Assembly: GCA_039105265.1 (NCBI GenBank) | Contig: JAPFFF010000065.1 | Location: forward strand, 496,001 to 560,000 | DNA length: 64,000 nucleotides | Reading direction: 5' to 3' | From: Tritrichomonas musculus | Lineage: Eukaryota; Parabasalia; Tritrichomonadida; Tritrichomonadidae | Shown: positions 1 to 10,605 of the stretch, one piece after another | How positions within the stretch are numbered: the first letter of the stretch is position 1 | Layout of the letters: every line of letters starts with the position of its first letter | Translations under genes and position numbers: made by a program | Notes under the pieces: generated by a model | What the model was told of the DNA's origin: nothing | Database searches by the model: none | The model's input: only the letters and a program-made list of their open reading frames with translations

Positions 1-169
1 CTATAAAAACTACATGATTTGTGTCAATGCATAAACAAAATAAAATAAATATTAAATGACTACATCATGAATAATGTTAATTCAAAAAAAATAAATGTCT
101 AATTTTTTTTGAAATCTAAAGATTACATTTGAATATCTTATATAACAATTTTCAAAGGAATTTTGAAAC

Positions 170-222
170 AAAAATCACGAGTACCAACACATTTTAAATT
201 TAAGATGGTACTCGTGATTTTT
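170..222. repeat. 17-bp perfect inverted repeat (hairpin)
   Basis: Positions 170-186 are the exact reverse complement of 206-222, with a 19-base spacer. It lies about 380 bases upstream of the first gene. It may be a structural remnant of a mobile element or a terminator-like hairpin; nothing nearby decides this. Confidence 0.7.
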
Positions 223-598
223 GATATCTTCTTTGTTTATTTGCAAAATTCTTTACATCTTGTTTAAAATACAGTGGAAATAATAGTGATCATTCTTTAA
301 TCTTTGAAATTAAATGTAATTTGATTTTCTTCATCTTAATAAATCTTCATGAATTAAAATGAGAATTAAAAAGTATTTTTTTGAATTTGTTTACTTTTTC
401 AAACAAAGATCGAATACTTTTATCAATATCTTTCATCATACATAGGTACTCTTGAGAGCTGTTTGCAAAATAAACATATTTCAAATATTTCATTTTTAAT
501 CAAATAAAAGCAACCACAAAATTTTCATTAAAATTATTGAACTTTTTGAAAGAAATAAGATAAACTGATTTCTCTCAATTTTATAAAAAAATAATTGA

Positions 599-2785
599 AT
601 GAAGGTTTGTGGATATAACAAATATTCCCAACTTACAGAAGACTCAAACAAACAAGATTCAGAAGGAGATCCAATCATCTGCCCTCCATGCGACTCCCAT
701 CTCAACATTTCTTCACTTTTATCAATTTCAGCATACCTTGGTCACACGATATGGATCACTAACGAAGGGCAAGGCTATGCAGTTGGTAACAATGGAGATG
801 GGCAAATCCTTGGAACACATAAGAAAGAAGTTATCAAAGAATCCCAACGACTTGAACTGAAAGACAAGGAAGGTCGTCCTTGCCAACTTATTTCAGCTGT
901 TTGTGGCTATTCTTACACTCTGTACCTTTTTTATAGTTCTAGTTCAAAGAACAACCAGCTTGCATATGTTCATAAAGATCACGAAAGCGGCACTCCAGTT
1001 TTTGTGAGTATAAATGGTCACAATCCTATTCATCTTTTTGGTGGACGTTACACAGCAGCAGCAGTCGACGCAGAAGGATCAATATTTTATATAACAACAG
1101 GAGACATGGAGGCAGGAAGAGAGAATATTGAAAAGTCAGTCCTTCCACAGAGTGAGAAACCAGTCAGCATCGCCTGCTGCGTGTCATTCGTCATTGCATC
1201 TGGCTCGAGTGGTCGAGTCTTCTGTGCAAATGTTCCATGTGATAGTGAGGCAGGTGGGAAATTGACATTTGGAATAGTGAAAGAACTTGAAGGAAAAGAA
1301 ATCATCGAAGTGTCAGGCATATCTGATCACTGTCTGGCAGTTTGTAAAGATGGGCGAGTCTTTGTCCGCGGATCAGATTGGCGTGGCTGTCTGGGACTGG
1401 GAGGACGATCATCAGAAAGCGAATTCACAGAAATTTCAGGACTGAAACACAAAATCATTTCAGCCTCAGCTGGCTGGGCTCATTCACTTTTCATCACATC
1501 AGAAGGGAAGGTCCTCGCGTGTGGACGTAACGGTTGTGGCGAGCTCCTCACCACTGAACCAGGTTCCGATATTTGCACACCAGCTGAGACAACGATCAGA
1601 GGCGGTGCTTCATTCTGCATTGCAGGAAGTTCTATTTCATTTGTTTTTGTTGGGACAGAACCGCCAGCAAACACGCCAAACAGGCGAATCAAAGAAAAAG
1701 TGGGAAGCAACATTGAGGAAGAAAACGCAAAACTGAAGGAAGAAAATTCAAAGCTCAAAGAAGAAATTGCGAAGCAGAAGGAAGAGAATGCGAGGCTTCG
1801 CCAGCAGGTTTCATCGACATCGCCGCCTGCAGCGCCGACAGTTGGTCTGAAGCTTCTTGATGCGAGCACGATTGAGAGTCTTGATCGTTGCGAGGAGGTT
1901 GGTTCCGGCGGTTTTTGCCGCGTGTACAAAGTCTACAAGAGGGAAGCTTACGCGCTGAAGGAGATGAACGCGAGCGAATCAGTCGAGCGAAACTTCGGCC
2001 ATTTTGTTGGCGAGTGCGAACTGCTGTGCGCGCTGGACCACCCGAACATTGAGAAGACGCATGGCATCTTCATGGGCGACGCTGATCGCCGTCCGTGCAT
2101 GCTGCTGGAGTTTTGCGCAGGAAACCTCGAGACGGCCGTGCAGAAGAAAGCTCTGGGGAGCGTTGAATCAGGTTTCTGTCTGTACCAGGTTGCGGAGGGC
2201 ATGAAGTACGTCCACAGCCGAGGAATCATCCACCGCGACCTGAAGCCTTCGAACATCCTCTTTGGAAGCGACGGGATGATCAAGATCGGCGACTTCGGGA
2301 TCGCTCGTCTGATGACGACGGGGGAGCAGTCATCGATGACGCGCTGCGTTGGCACGCAGAAGTTCATGGCGCCAGAAATCATCAACGAGGAAGAATTTTA
2401 CGACGAGAAAGTTGATGTTTACTCGTTTGGCGTTCTGTGCTTCTTCGTGCTGAACGGCGGCGACATCTCGAGGATCAAGATTGGCGACATCTTCAAAGGC
2501 AAAAAGGTCGAAGTGCCAGAAAGTTTCTCTCCGTTTGCGAAGCGACTTGTCAGCGACTGCCTGAGCACTGAAGCGAAAGACCGTCCGAGCTTCAGTGAGA
2601 TCGTTTCGAGGATTGAGAAGAATCCTGGCAGTCTGGTCGACCTGAAAATGCAGTCAGAGAAGCAGGCGCTGAAGCGAAAGATCGTTGAGCACAAGGCAAA
2701 GATTCCTCGCTACGACTCGCCACCAAAGAACGCAAGTCCTACAGAAAGGAAACAAACAAAGCTGCCTCCATTGACCAAAAAGTGA
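599..2785 (+). CDS. RCC1-repeat / protein kinase fusion protein
   Basis: A 728-residue protein joining an RCC1-like beta-propeller to a serine/threonine (TKL-like) kinase. Residues about 1-355 carry RCC1-type repeats with recurrent Gly-rich blade motifs such as WAHSLFI and VFVRGSDWRGCLGLG. Residues about 368-402 form a Glu/Lys-rich coiled coil. The kinase spans about 430-690: glycine loop GSGGFCRV, ATP-anchoring K454, catalytic loop HRDLKPSN with D547, DFG at D565 and an APE motif. All key residues are present, so an active cytosolic kinase is expected. The C-terminal tail is basic. The start is the first ATG after an AT-rich leader. Base composition changes inside the gene: the kinase half is much more GC-rich than the propeller half. 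The domain assignment is firm; the substrate is unknown. Confidence 0.93.
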   Translation: MKVCGYNKYSQLTEDSNKQDSEGDPIICPPCDSHLNISSLLSISAYLGHTIWITNEGQGYAVGNNGDGQILGTHKKEVIKESQRLELKDKEGRPCQLISAVCGYSYTLYLFYSSSSKNNQLAYVHKDHESGTPVFVSINGHNPIHLFGGRYTAAAVDAEGSIFYITTGDMEAGRENIEKSVLPQSEKPVSIACCVSFVIASGSSGRVFCANVPCDSEAGGKLTFGIVKELEGKEIIEVSGISDHCLAVCKDGRVFVRGSDWRGCLGLGGRSSESEFTEISGLKHKIISASAGWAHSLFITSEGKVLACGRNGCGELLTTEPGSDICTPAETTIRGGASFCIAGSSISFVFVGTEPPANTPNRRIKEKVGSNIEEENAKLKEENSKLKEEIAKQKEENARLRQQVSSTSPPAAPTVGLKLLDASTIESLDRCEEVGSGGFCRVYKVYKREAYALKEMNASESVERNFGHFVGECELLCALDHPNIEKTHGIFMGDADRRPCMLLEFCAGNLETAVQKKALGSVESGFCLYQVAEGMKYVHSRGIIHRDLKPSNILFGSDGMIKIGDFGIARLMTTGEQSSMTRCVGTQKFMAPEIINEEEFYDEKVDVYSFGVLCFFVLNGGDISRIKIGDIFKGKKVEVPESFSPFAKRLVSDCLSTEAKDRPSFSEIVSRIEKNPGSLVDLKMQSEKQALKRKIVEHKAKIPRYDSPPKNASPTERKQTKLPPLTKK

Positions 2786-4172
2786 TTCCTCTCTACATAG
2801 AATTTATTTTTTTATATTGACTTTTTAGCTAACTGACTAAATAACCGTTTTTTTAAATTAACTTTTTAACTGTTTTTTTTTTTTTTTTTTTTTTGTATGA
2901 TTTTGAGAGACTTTTTTTTCAATGAATATTTGGTTTATCCTGGCTCTGCAGGTTTCATTGATGATTTTATCGGATGAGGAATCGAGTGATACCTTTTTTG
3001 ATGAAATCGGAGAAAAAATTTTGTTCATTCAATTTCACCTTGTAATTGACCTTTGAAAATAATCATTACTTCGGATGAATTTCTTTTCTATTTATTGGAT
3101 TCTTTAAATACTGATATATTACCTTTATCTCAATATATATGAGTGAAATTTACCTTTTATAAAATAAAATTTCATGAGCATATAGAAATCATTGAACTTT
3201 TCAGTGCCCGTCATGATGACAAATTTGAGAGATAATAAATTTTAATATGTCTAATAAGTTTTAACTATGTTATTGGATTAAGAATCAAATAGAAATGAAA
3301 ATAAAAAATCATTTGTTACCACAAATATTAAGATTTTTAATATATATAAATTATTTGGGTATTACACAGCAAATACAAACATAAATATGATTTAAAATGA
3401 TATTCTTTTAATATATTCAATAATTAATAATTGAAATAATGAAATTTTAAATAATTTCTTATATAACTCAAAAATTCTCTGAAATTCATTTATATTTATA
3501 CTTGATAATCATAATAATTGATATTGAGTCCTTAAAATAATATACTTAAGCTTCTTTTTAAATAAAATTATTTGATTTATTTCCTTATTTCGAAAATAAT
3601 ACTTTATGACTATATCAAACATTATAATTTGCATCATGTTATAAAAAAAATAATAATTGAAAAAGATATTTAATCAAAATAATAAATATTTTTTTTGAAT
3701 GTTTTAATTCAAATAATTTGAATCCCTATCAAAAAAAAAAAAAAAAAAAAAAAAATTAAACATATTATTCACTCTATACACGTATTATTTTGTTCATATT
3801 AAACATATTAATCTATATTTTTAATTATTGAATGAAATCTGAAAATATAATTCAATTTCCAATCAAAAAAATTGGTTTAAATTTTTTGAGAGCATGAACC
3901 CTATTCCTAACTTTTTTAATAGAGAAGATGACTCATATCATTTGTGAAATAATTCAAAATATATATGTTGATATTAATATATTATTTTAACAAAATATAA
4001 ATATACTTATAATAATCTATATTAAAAAATAATATTATATAAAAATCGAATTAAATATAATTATTGATTAAGATTTTCTTTATTTTAATATTTTCATAAA
4101 AAAAAAAAATATTTCAATTTTTCTGTCAAAAAAAAAAAAAAAGCACTTTGAAAAAAATCTTGAATTTCAATA
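2786..4172. other. Intergenic AT-rich region
   Basis: About 1.4 kb without a conserved gene. It contains a long T run near 2872-2894 and an A run near 3730-3755, plus one 44-residue reading frame listed separately. The rest is low-complexity A/T with no repeat, RNA gene or coding pattern that I can support. Confidence 0.6.
2922..3056 (+). CDS. Small ORF with signal-peptide-like start (44 aa)
   Basis: A 44-residue frame, starting at ATG 2922 and ending at TGA. It begins with a hydrophobic stretch (MNIWFILALQVSLMIL) followed by an acidic segment (SDEESSDTFFDEIGE). The local composition is less AT-biased than the flanks. It could be a short secreted peptide or, more likely, the 5' remnant of a lost surface-protein gene. 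No family is recognised and expression is unproven. Confidence 0.25.
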   Translation: MNIWFILALQVSLMILSDEESSDTFFDEIGEKILFIQFHLVIDL

Positions 4173-5852
4173 ATGGGATTTGAAGTAGCTCTTCTCCCTT
4201 TAATTTTTTTCTCACTCGCTTGTTGTGTTCTTGTAACACTTTTCTTTCGTCACTTTGGTGCATTTAGATTTCATTGGATTGTTTGGTCGATGATGATTCT
4301 CTCAGCAATTATACCTTTTGTCATGGTTGTTGGCATTCTCCCATATGATATTTCCCGATGTCTTTTTGGGAAACTTTACGTTCACAGCAAAGAACTGCAT
4401 CTCCTATTGGATGTTTTATATTGGATATCTTTTGTTTTAACATGGGTTGTTAATCCTCTTCTAGTTTCATTTCTCCGATATCCTTATTCAATTGGTATTA
4501 AACAACGTTTATGGCTTACAGTGAAAGAGAATTTAATTTTTTGGGGATCAATTCTAGGAGTCGTTGTTGTTGGAGTAACCATTTTATTAGCCACACATAA
4601 AATGACGGTTTCAAATCTTTTCCCTTTAGCAATATCTCTTGCTAATGGCTATGGTCTTTTAGTTCTTTGTTTGACACTTGGATACGGTTTTGTTGCTCTT
4701 CCAAAGAAAATCTGGAAAGAAGCCAATCCGGCCTCATCTTATCTTTATTGTTTACAAGACATTTCAATGCAAACTTCAAATTGTGCCAAAAATGTTGCAG
4801 ATGGAAAAGAGCTTCTCAAATTGTGTGATGTCGCACGTGAAAAATTTGTTGGTAACACAAAAGAAGTCTGGCAACGAAAAGGAGAGAAAAGAGTTGATAG
4901 GTTACAACGATTAATTAATGAGATGCCAATTCCAGAGCTCTCTAAAGATACCGAATCGAAGAATCGGAAAATAAAGAAGCTCAAGAAAGCGAAATGGGAA
5001 ACATATTCGCCATTGAAATTGCAAGGTTTTCTTGAATTACTCGAAGATGTTTGTCAAAGCATTGAATTCACATCATTCTATGTAACTGACGCTTCAAAAA
5101 CAGCCTTGTTTAAACTAAGACTTTATAATTCAACATTGAGCATTCCTCTTGTCATCCTCAAAAGAATTGGTGCTGTGATTCTGTTTGGAATGAATTTGTG
5201 TTGTTTGTGGGGAGAGATAACACTCATATTCAACAATAAATATTCGTTTTTCTACATGGTTTCTCATGTTTCTATCCCTCAAACAGTCAACATCATATTC
5301 ATTACAACTCCAATTCTGGCTTACATGATGTTTGTTGGCTCTTGGTCTTTACGTCATCTTCGAATTGGTTCCTTTTTCCGCTTCATTCCTGGGAGTACTA
5401 ATTCAAATACACTGAATTACTTCGCTGTTATTCTTTGCAGACTTGGACCAACAATTGGATTCCATTACATGCAACAAATTGGCGCATATGATAGCGAATT
5501 CCAAAAAGTTATGGGAGTGATGGACGTGGTCGTATTTATCGGAACTAAATGGAATACATATTCACCTCTTTTGCTTCTTATTATTATGATTGTTGCGTCT
5601 TTCCAAATCATCAATAGAATAATGATCGCATTGAAAATGGATATTGTCACTTATGACCCTTCTCTTATGAATCATGACTCTTTGAGATGCGGAGAGGACG
5701 TTTTATGCCAGCTCAACGCAAATGCTAAAGATCTCATATCTTATGGATTGAGCTATAAAACTATCCTGGAAAATACTAACGTATTCAAGAAGAAGGTTAA
5801 ATATGGCAGACCTGAAGATACTTTATTAAATAATGGAGCAGAAGACATTTGA
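4173..5852 (+). CDS. LMBR1/LMBD2-like multi-pass membrane protein
   Basis: A 559-residue polytopic membrane protein. Four to five N-terminal membrane segments lie at about residues 5-25, 36-60, 84-108, 120-147 and 150-178, followed by a charged cytosolic loop (about 180-315, Lys/Glu-rich) and four further segments at about 325-350, 360-385, 400-440 and 460-490. The order of hydrophobic blocks and the LANGYGLLVLCLTLGYGF stretch followed by ALPKKIW match the LMBR1-like family, in which this motif precedes the long loop. Such proteins are membrane or endolysosomal receptors and scaffolds; the partner here is unknown. The start follows a long A-rich leader. The frame is intact and single-exon. 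Confidence 0.8.
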   Translation: MGFEVALLPLIFFSLACCVLVTLFFRHFGAFRFHWIVWSMMILSAIIPFVMVVGILPYDISRCLFGKLYVHSKELHLLLDVLYWISFVLTWVVNPLLVSFLRYPYSIGIKQRLWLTVKENLIFWGSILGVVVVGVTILLATHKMTVSNLFPLAISLANGYGLLVLCLTLGYGFVALPKKIWKEANPASSYLYCLQDISMQTSNCAKNVADGKELLKLCDVAREKFVGNTKEVWQRKGEKRVDRLQRLINEMPIPELSKDTESKNRKIKKLKKAKWETYSPLKLQGFLELLEDVCQSIEFTSFYVTDASKTALFKLRLYNSTLSIPLVILKRIGAVILFGMNLCCLWGEITLIFNNKYSFFYMVSHVSIPQTVNIIFITTPILAYMMFVGSWSLRHLRIGSFFRFIPGSTNSNTLNYFAVILCRLGPTIGFHYMQQIGAYDSEFQKVMGVMDVVVFIGTKWNTYSPLLLLIIMIVASFQIINRIMIALKMDIVTYDPSLMNHDSLRCGEDVLCQLNANAKDLISYGLSYKTILENTNVFKKKVKYGRPEDTLLNNGAEDI

Positions 5853-6133
5853 TTTTAATTTTATGGATCAAATTTACATTTAATTTTTTTCAATTATAAT
5901 TTTTATGTTTCGTTAAAGAAAAAAAGTTCATTTTTTAATTTATTGGTTGATTTTTTAAAAATTAAAGCAATTTGAAATCGCATTTAAATGATTTTTCATT
6001 TTAAAATAAAATATGTTGAATTTGATTCATTTTTTAAATTGATATTTTATTCTAGTTATAAAGAATCTTTTTATTTTCCAGTTGTTCCATATTATATTTG
6101 TGGATATGATTACTTTTCTGGAAAATAATTCAA

Positions 6134-6153
6134 TTCTATGAGTTTTATCAAAA
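6134..6153 (+). promoter_or_regulatory. Shared upstream motif of F5/8C genes, copy 1
   Basis: TTCTATGAGTTTTATCAAAA sits 27 bases before the ATG of the F5/8C gene at 6180. Near-identical 20-mers precede the paralogs at 10606 and 50431. Because the rest of these upstream regions has diverged, the conservation suggests a promoter or leader element. This is inference from position and recurrence. Confidence 0.5.
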
Positions 6154-6179
6154 AAAAAATTTTCATTTTTTTTTTTTAA

Positions 6180-7556
6180 ATGGAAGAAATGGTTGAATAT
6201 GAAACATCAATAAATTGCTTAAGAAGATTAATCCAAAATGATAATAGTGATGAATTCGATTTGCTCATTAAACTGTCGACAGATGAACAGAAGAAGATTA
6301 ATATTCGAACAACAATTAACAAAGCACGTGTTATCTCAAATAAAATCAACGAAATGTATCAAGTAGATCCAACAATTTCCAAGTATGAAGCAACGATCCA
6401 AAAACAAATTTTTAAAGCAAGCCAAGATGAATTAGGATTAGAACTTCAACCAATTGCAACAGATCTTGATTTTATACTGAAATCAACGATGGGAAAAATC
6501 AATATTTCAAAAGAACAAGAAAAACGAATAAATATCCTTCTTCGTTTACTTGGGGAGAATAATTACGATTCCAATACCATCAAGATCGAGAACATGAGTG
6601 AAGCCATTTCATATTTGTCCACAGAATTCCATGAAGAAGCCATTCAATACATGTCCACCAACTTCAAAGACACTATCGATGAAGGTCAAATATTTAACCT
6701 TAACGATGAAATTATTAAAGAAATCATTGACTCATATTTTATTGAAGCAGAAAAGAAGCATCAAGAGGATAACATTAAAGAGGAAGAAGAGATCTTTGAG
6801 AAACTTGATAGAAAAAGTGACTCGGGGATTGTGATGCATTTCCTGCTGCAGATTCCGTCAGAAGAATACACGAAGGAGATGGTTGAGTACATGACATCAC
6901 ATCTGACTGACGACATCATTTTGAATGAGATGGGTCAGATCATGAAGCAGTTCATTGGATTTCTGAATGGGAGCAGTGTGCACGGGAAACGATCAGGTGT
7001 TACGAGCATTGAGTACGAAGGCGATGAACTGAAAGGCATCATTTCGCATCTGAAAGACAAATATGGCGAAAACCTTTGTGAGAAAGTAGAAATACAAATA
7101 TCTGACATTGGTGTTCACCACGAAGTATCAGGCCCAATTTCCAATCTGATCAAATACGACAAAGACCACATCAATAGCTTTTATCGTAACAACTGGGGCA
7201 GCAGCCCTTATCCAACGGCAAGTGAAGGCTGGATTGAATTTGACTTTTTGAAGCGAAAGGTCAATTTGACATCGTACACACTCAGGACTAGTGAATACGG
7301 TTTTAATAGCTATTACCACGCGAAATCGTGGCGAATTGTTGGCTCAAACGATAGAGAAAGCTGGGAAGTTGTCGACCAGCAAGTCAACAATCCATCACTC
7401 AATGGCAAATACAAGCAGTGCCGATTTGAATGTTCGAGAAGTGACAAGTATTACAGATACATTCGATACATTCAAGATGATTCGTGGAGTTCACAGCGAG
7501 AACACAATATTTGGCTTACATGTGTTGAATTCTTTGGTTCAATTTCTTCTGAGTAA
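6180..7556 (+). CDS. F5/8 type C (discoidin) domain protein, paralog 1
   Basis: A 458-residue protein. The N-terminal half (about 1-280) is helical and charged and resembles a BTB/BACK-like region (ETSINCLRRL, NKARVISNKI). The C-terminal part (about 300-455) is an F5/8 type C domain with characteristic segments SEGWIEFDF, SYTLRTSEY, AKSWRIVGSNDRESWEVVD and CRFECSRSDKYYRYIRY. No signal peptide or membrane segment is visible, so it is probably cytosolic. Its paralog at 10606 is almost identical over about 6555-6715 and 6772-7545, with differences concentrated in three short loops, and differs much more at the N-terminus. The 3' half is richer in GC than the 5' part. The ligand (glycan, lipid or protein) is not known. 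A start at MVEYET, four codons on, is also possible. Confidence 0.88.
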   Translation: MEEMVEYETSINCLRRLIQNDNSDEFDLLIKLSTDEQKKINIRTTINKARVISNKINEMYQVDPTISKYEATIQKQIFKASQDELGLELQPIATDLDFILKSTMGKINISKEQEKRINILLRLLGENNYDSNTIKIENMSEAISYLSTEFHEEAIQYMSTNFKDTIDEGQIFNLNDEIIKEIIDSYFIEAEKKHQEDNIKEEEEIFEKLDRKSDSGIVMHFLLQIPSEEYTKEMVEYMTSHLTDDIILNEMGQIMKQFIGFLNGSSVHGKRSGVTSIEYEGDELKGIISHLKDKYGENLCEKVEIQISDIGVHHEVSGPISNLIKYDKDHINSFYRNNWGSSPYPTASEGWIEFDFLKRKVNLTSYTLRTSEYGFNSYYHAKSWRIVGSNDRESWEVVDQQVNNPSLNGKYKQCRFECSRSDKYYRYIRYIQDDSWSSQREHNIWLTCVEFFGSISSE

Positions 7557-7682
7557 AAAATTTTTTATTATAATTTAATTTTTTGTTTTGCTCTGTTTTT
7601 TATGTTTATGGAATTTAATCAATAAGTACAAATCTAGTTCTCTTTCTTGTAATCAATTCTGTTAGGCCTGAAATAAAATCCT

Positions 7683-7743
7683 ATGAAAAAATCATAATAA
7701 AGTCTGTTGGGATCACTTAAATGCAATTATTATGATTTTTCAT
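7683..7743. repeat. 17-18 bp inverted repeat downstream of F5/8C gene
   Basis: Positions 7683-7700 and 7727-7743 are inverted copies with one extra A in the left arm and a loop of about 26 bases. It lies about 130 bases past the stop codon of the preceding gene and could affect 3'-end formation, but parabasalid terminators are not known to be hairpins. Confidence 0.5.
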
Positions 7744-8302
7744 ATTGTTTTCAAAACGACTTTTTGGATAGAAAAGTGGGGTTTCGGTTCATGCATGCTT
7801 GTAATTCAAGATAAGCAATTCACTTTTTTTTTTTTTATCATCAAGAACTACACTTTCGTGGCTGCTTATCTTTTATACAGATCATATTTTAGGATCATGT
7901 CATTCATTCTAGATTCAAACTGAAGCAGTTCAATAGCAATTTCAAAATTATTGTTTTCCATTTTTCCAGATTTGAAGTTAAAAAAAAAGAGGAAAATTTA
8001 TTCATTTTCTTTCAAATATCTTACAGTACCCTTATTTTGGTGTATTTCAGTTTTTTTATTGACTCAAATCTTTGGTTATCATGTTGTTTCTATCAAATAA
8101 ATGATTTATTGCTTTTGCTCTACTGAATTTTTTTTATGGCTATAACACGATTGGACATTTCTTGAAATTCATTGAATAGTTGACACATTTGTCCTAATTA
8201 TGACGGCTTGAATTTTTTTAATTCATTCAAATTGTGAAATTTCCTAATTATGAACACATCGTCACAATTTTGTAAATTGCTGATTTCAATTTTCCCAGAA
8301 TT

Positions 8303-8698
8303 TTAACTTTTTTGTTCTAATTGCTTTTTTGTTTTATGTGAAATCGGTATTTTTAACTCTGGTTTTTTGTGTGCTTTTATTTCTTCAAATGTCCATCGTC
8401 CAAAGAAATTCTTTGCTTCATCTATTAGATTTGTTACTCCATATATAAATCCTATTTTTGAAGCTTGGATTGTTTGGTATTTAATGAATTCTCTGAATGT
8501 TGAAATTTCTTTTTGATTTGAACAAGACTGACTTTCATTGAGTCAAAATAATTGCTTTTTCATGAAATTGATTCAATAAAGCTTCCTTTTTGGATTTTAA
8601 ATATTTATTCTCATAATTTATCTGTTTCCTACATCGTGCTCTGAAATCTTTGTCATGTTATCATTAAACATAATATTCTTTAAATCAAAGAGATTCAT
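8303..8698 (-). pseudogene. Decayed protein-coding gene, family unknown
   Basis: The minus strand carries three successive coding-like stretches in different frames. They begin at ATG 8696-8698 (MNLFDLKNIMF), continue with a basic, bZIP-like segment around 8555-8650 (RARCRKQINYENKYLKSKK), and end with an open frame to a stop at 8303-8305 containing FGRWTFEEIKAHKKPELKIP. Local composition and lack of stops within each stretch look coding, unlike the surrounding AT noise. At least two frame changes separate the pieces, so the gene is dead or badly diverged. A transcription-factor-like basic region is only a guess. Confidence 0.45.
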
Positions 8699-8746
8699 GA
8701 AGTCGACATTATCATTTAGTTATTGAATTCATTCACGGCATTCATG

Positions 8747-8816
8747 AATAAAAAGAATTAGTTTCGATCCTTTTTTTTAATAACTGAATATCAAATCAAA
8801 ACTAATTCTTTTTATT
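8747..8816. repeat. 18-bp perfect inverted repeat
   Basis: Positions 8747-8764 are the reverse complement of 8799-8816, giving a hairpin with a 34-base loop. It lies just upstream of the decayed minus-strand gene. No flanking duplication is evident. It may be the trace of a small foldback element. Confidence 0.55.
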
Positions 8817-9696
8817 TAAGAAAAAAACAAAAGTATTCTCTATAAATCATTTCATAATATTTTTATTGAATATTTATTTTTGTCAACATTTATAAATGAT
8901 GCATTATATCAAATGCATATTTAAAAGATTTAAATTAAATGTTTCTGATTCTGAATGAAAATTGATCATATCTCAAAGTATTAGATATAAAGAATTAATA
9001 GTGATTTGAAAAGGAAAAAAAAATTAAGTATATAATTTTATTAGTAAAACGAATGCTTGAAAAAGATTTAAATCAATCATTTTTTGGCAATTCAAAAAGT
9101 GTTTTTTTTTTTAAAAAAAATCTAAACTAATTTCTCCTGTGAATTATGCAACCTTTTCCTTCCAGATCCAAGTTTTAAAGCACATTTCTTCCTTGTGCAG
9201 TTGTTTGCTTCATTTTAACTATTTATATTGAAAAATAAAGAAATTCTGTTTGTATGTTTAGCTTGGATTTTTCCAGAAAAGTAAATCACCACTACACTTA
9301 CATAATACTTGGTATGAATACTAAGTTTCTGAGGTATTCTTTGTTGATTTTTGAACGATATTTTTCCTTAAATCTATTTGGTAGCTGCTTTCATGCAATT
9401 GGCACTCTCTGGTTGTTTTTATGTCGTTTGAGTTTATATTCCTTGTCTTAAATTGTATCTACGGTTGATATTTTATGGAAAATTGAGAGAAAATAAATAT
9501 TGAAATGATTTCAATGAGGTATTCAAAATATTAAGGATATGCCAAGGTTTTTCTTCTCAAAATTTTGGCAGGATAATTTATTCAATTTTTTTCTTATTTT
9601 TAAATAGGAAATCAAGTCGGAAATAAACAACTTTTTCATTTATAGAAATAAACAAAATGATTACTTATCAAAATACTTCATTTCAATTAAAACATA
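8817..9696. other. Intergenic AT-rich region
   Basis: About 0.9 kb with no supported feature. Short open frames occur here but have low-complexity, phenylalanine/leucine-rich translations typical of AT-rich noise. Confidence 0.55.
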
Positions 9697-10038
9697 ATGA
9701 TCAAAAAAGAAAGGATAAGGAAGCAAAGAGTTCAAGATGGTTTTTCTCGAGTTTATGATTCTGAAAAAATAGTTTCTCTATCTTTACTTAATGGATATAC
9801 AGCACGAGGAAGTCGAGGAGAAAAGCTTATTGAAGATATCGCAGGATGTTCGATTAATAAATTACATCGGCATTCAATTACGAGAATGGCAGAGTTTTTC
9901 AGTATATTAATTGGTAAAAATTTCCCACGAAATTATCGAAGAAGAAAAGAATTAATTGTCAAATGGTTTGATGATTATGAAGAAGAAATAATACCTTATT
10001 TAAGTTGTATATCTTTTTCTTTTATAGAAGAATGTTGA
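9697..10038 (+). CDS. Hypothetical small basic protein (113 aa)
   Basis: A 113-residue frame starting at ATG 9697. The N-terminus is very basic (MIKKERIRKQRV). It is followed by a mixed-composition globular-looking region with ARGSRGEKLIEDIAGCS, HRHSITRMAEFFSILIG and FPRNYRRRKELIVKWFDDYEEE. Codon content is less AT-biased than the flanks, which argues for a real gene. The balance of basic residues and helices would suit a small nucleic-acid-binding protein, but no family is recognised. It lies on the same strand between the two F5/8C paralogs with long spacers, so there is no functional linkage to infer. Confidence 0.6.
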   Translation: MIKKERIRKQRVQDGFSRVYDSEKIVSLSLLNGYTARGSRGEKLIEDIAGCSINKLHRHSITRMAEFFSILIGKNFPRNYRRRKELIVKWFDDYEEEIIPYLSCISFSFIEEC

Positions 10039-10534
10039 AATAAAATATTAATATGTTAAAAAAAATTTTATATATTGCCTATTTTTATTTTTAAAAACAA
10101 CTGATATTTAAGTATTGTTTTTTAAATACGTCATTAATAAGAGAAAAACAAACAAGAAAGAAAAATTATTCTTTGTTATCCTTCAAAAGATATTTTTAAA
10201 TTTGTTTCTTTCATATTCTGCTTTTCTTTGCTTTGAAATTTGTATCAATTTATCTGTTATTAGCAAGCTTGGATTAATAATTTTCTAACATGCTTGTAAT
10301 TTCAATAAGAATGATCATGAACATTTAATGAAATGTATATATTAACATATTAGGTGAGATCCTAAATATATGATTTGTTTGCCTTGATAATTTTATTCTT
10401 TGTTGTTCAATTGATATTATTCAATTTGAGTGTTGTAAAATCCATCGTCGTTCAATTTTCAAAGATGTGCTTTTTTTGAATGTTTATCTTTGAAAAAACG
10501 TTAAATATAAAATTTGAAATAAGGATTTTGATAA

Positions 10535-10554
10535 TTCTATGTGTTTTATCAAAA
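10535..10554 (+). promoter_or_regulatory. Shared upstream motif of F5/8C genes, copy 2
   Basis: TTCTATGTGTTTTATCAAAA, 52 bases upstream of the ATG at 10606. It differs at one position from copy 1 (6134-6153). A TCATTT stretch, resembling the trichomonad initiator consensus, follows between the motif and the ATG. Confidence 0.5.
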
Positions 10555-10605
10555 ATTTGATAAATATCATTTAAATTTTTTTAATCGAAAATAAAATTAG
10601 TAGTA

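Noticed and set aside
1480-1929. 149-residue open frame antisense to the RCC1-kinase gene
   Set aside because: It is the shadow of a real gene in a GC-rich stretch; composition is Ser/Phe-rich and without domains.
2945-3050. Possible C/D-box snoRNA (TGATGA motifs)
   Set aside because: TGATGA occurs twice, but no convincing D box, terminal stem or guide pairing; the stretch is better explained as a small reading frame.
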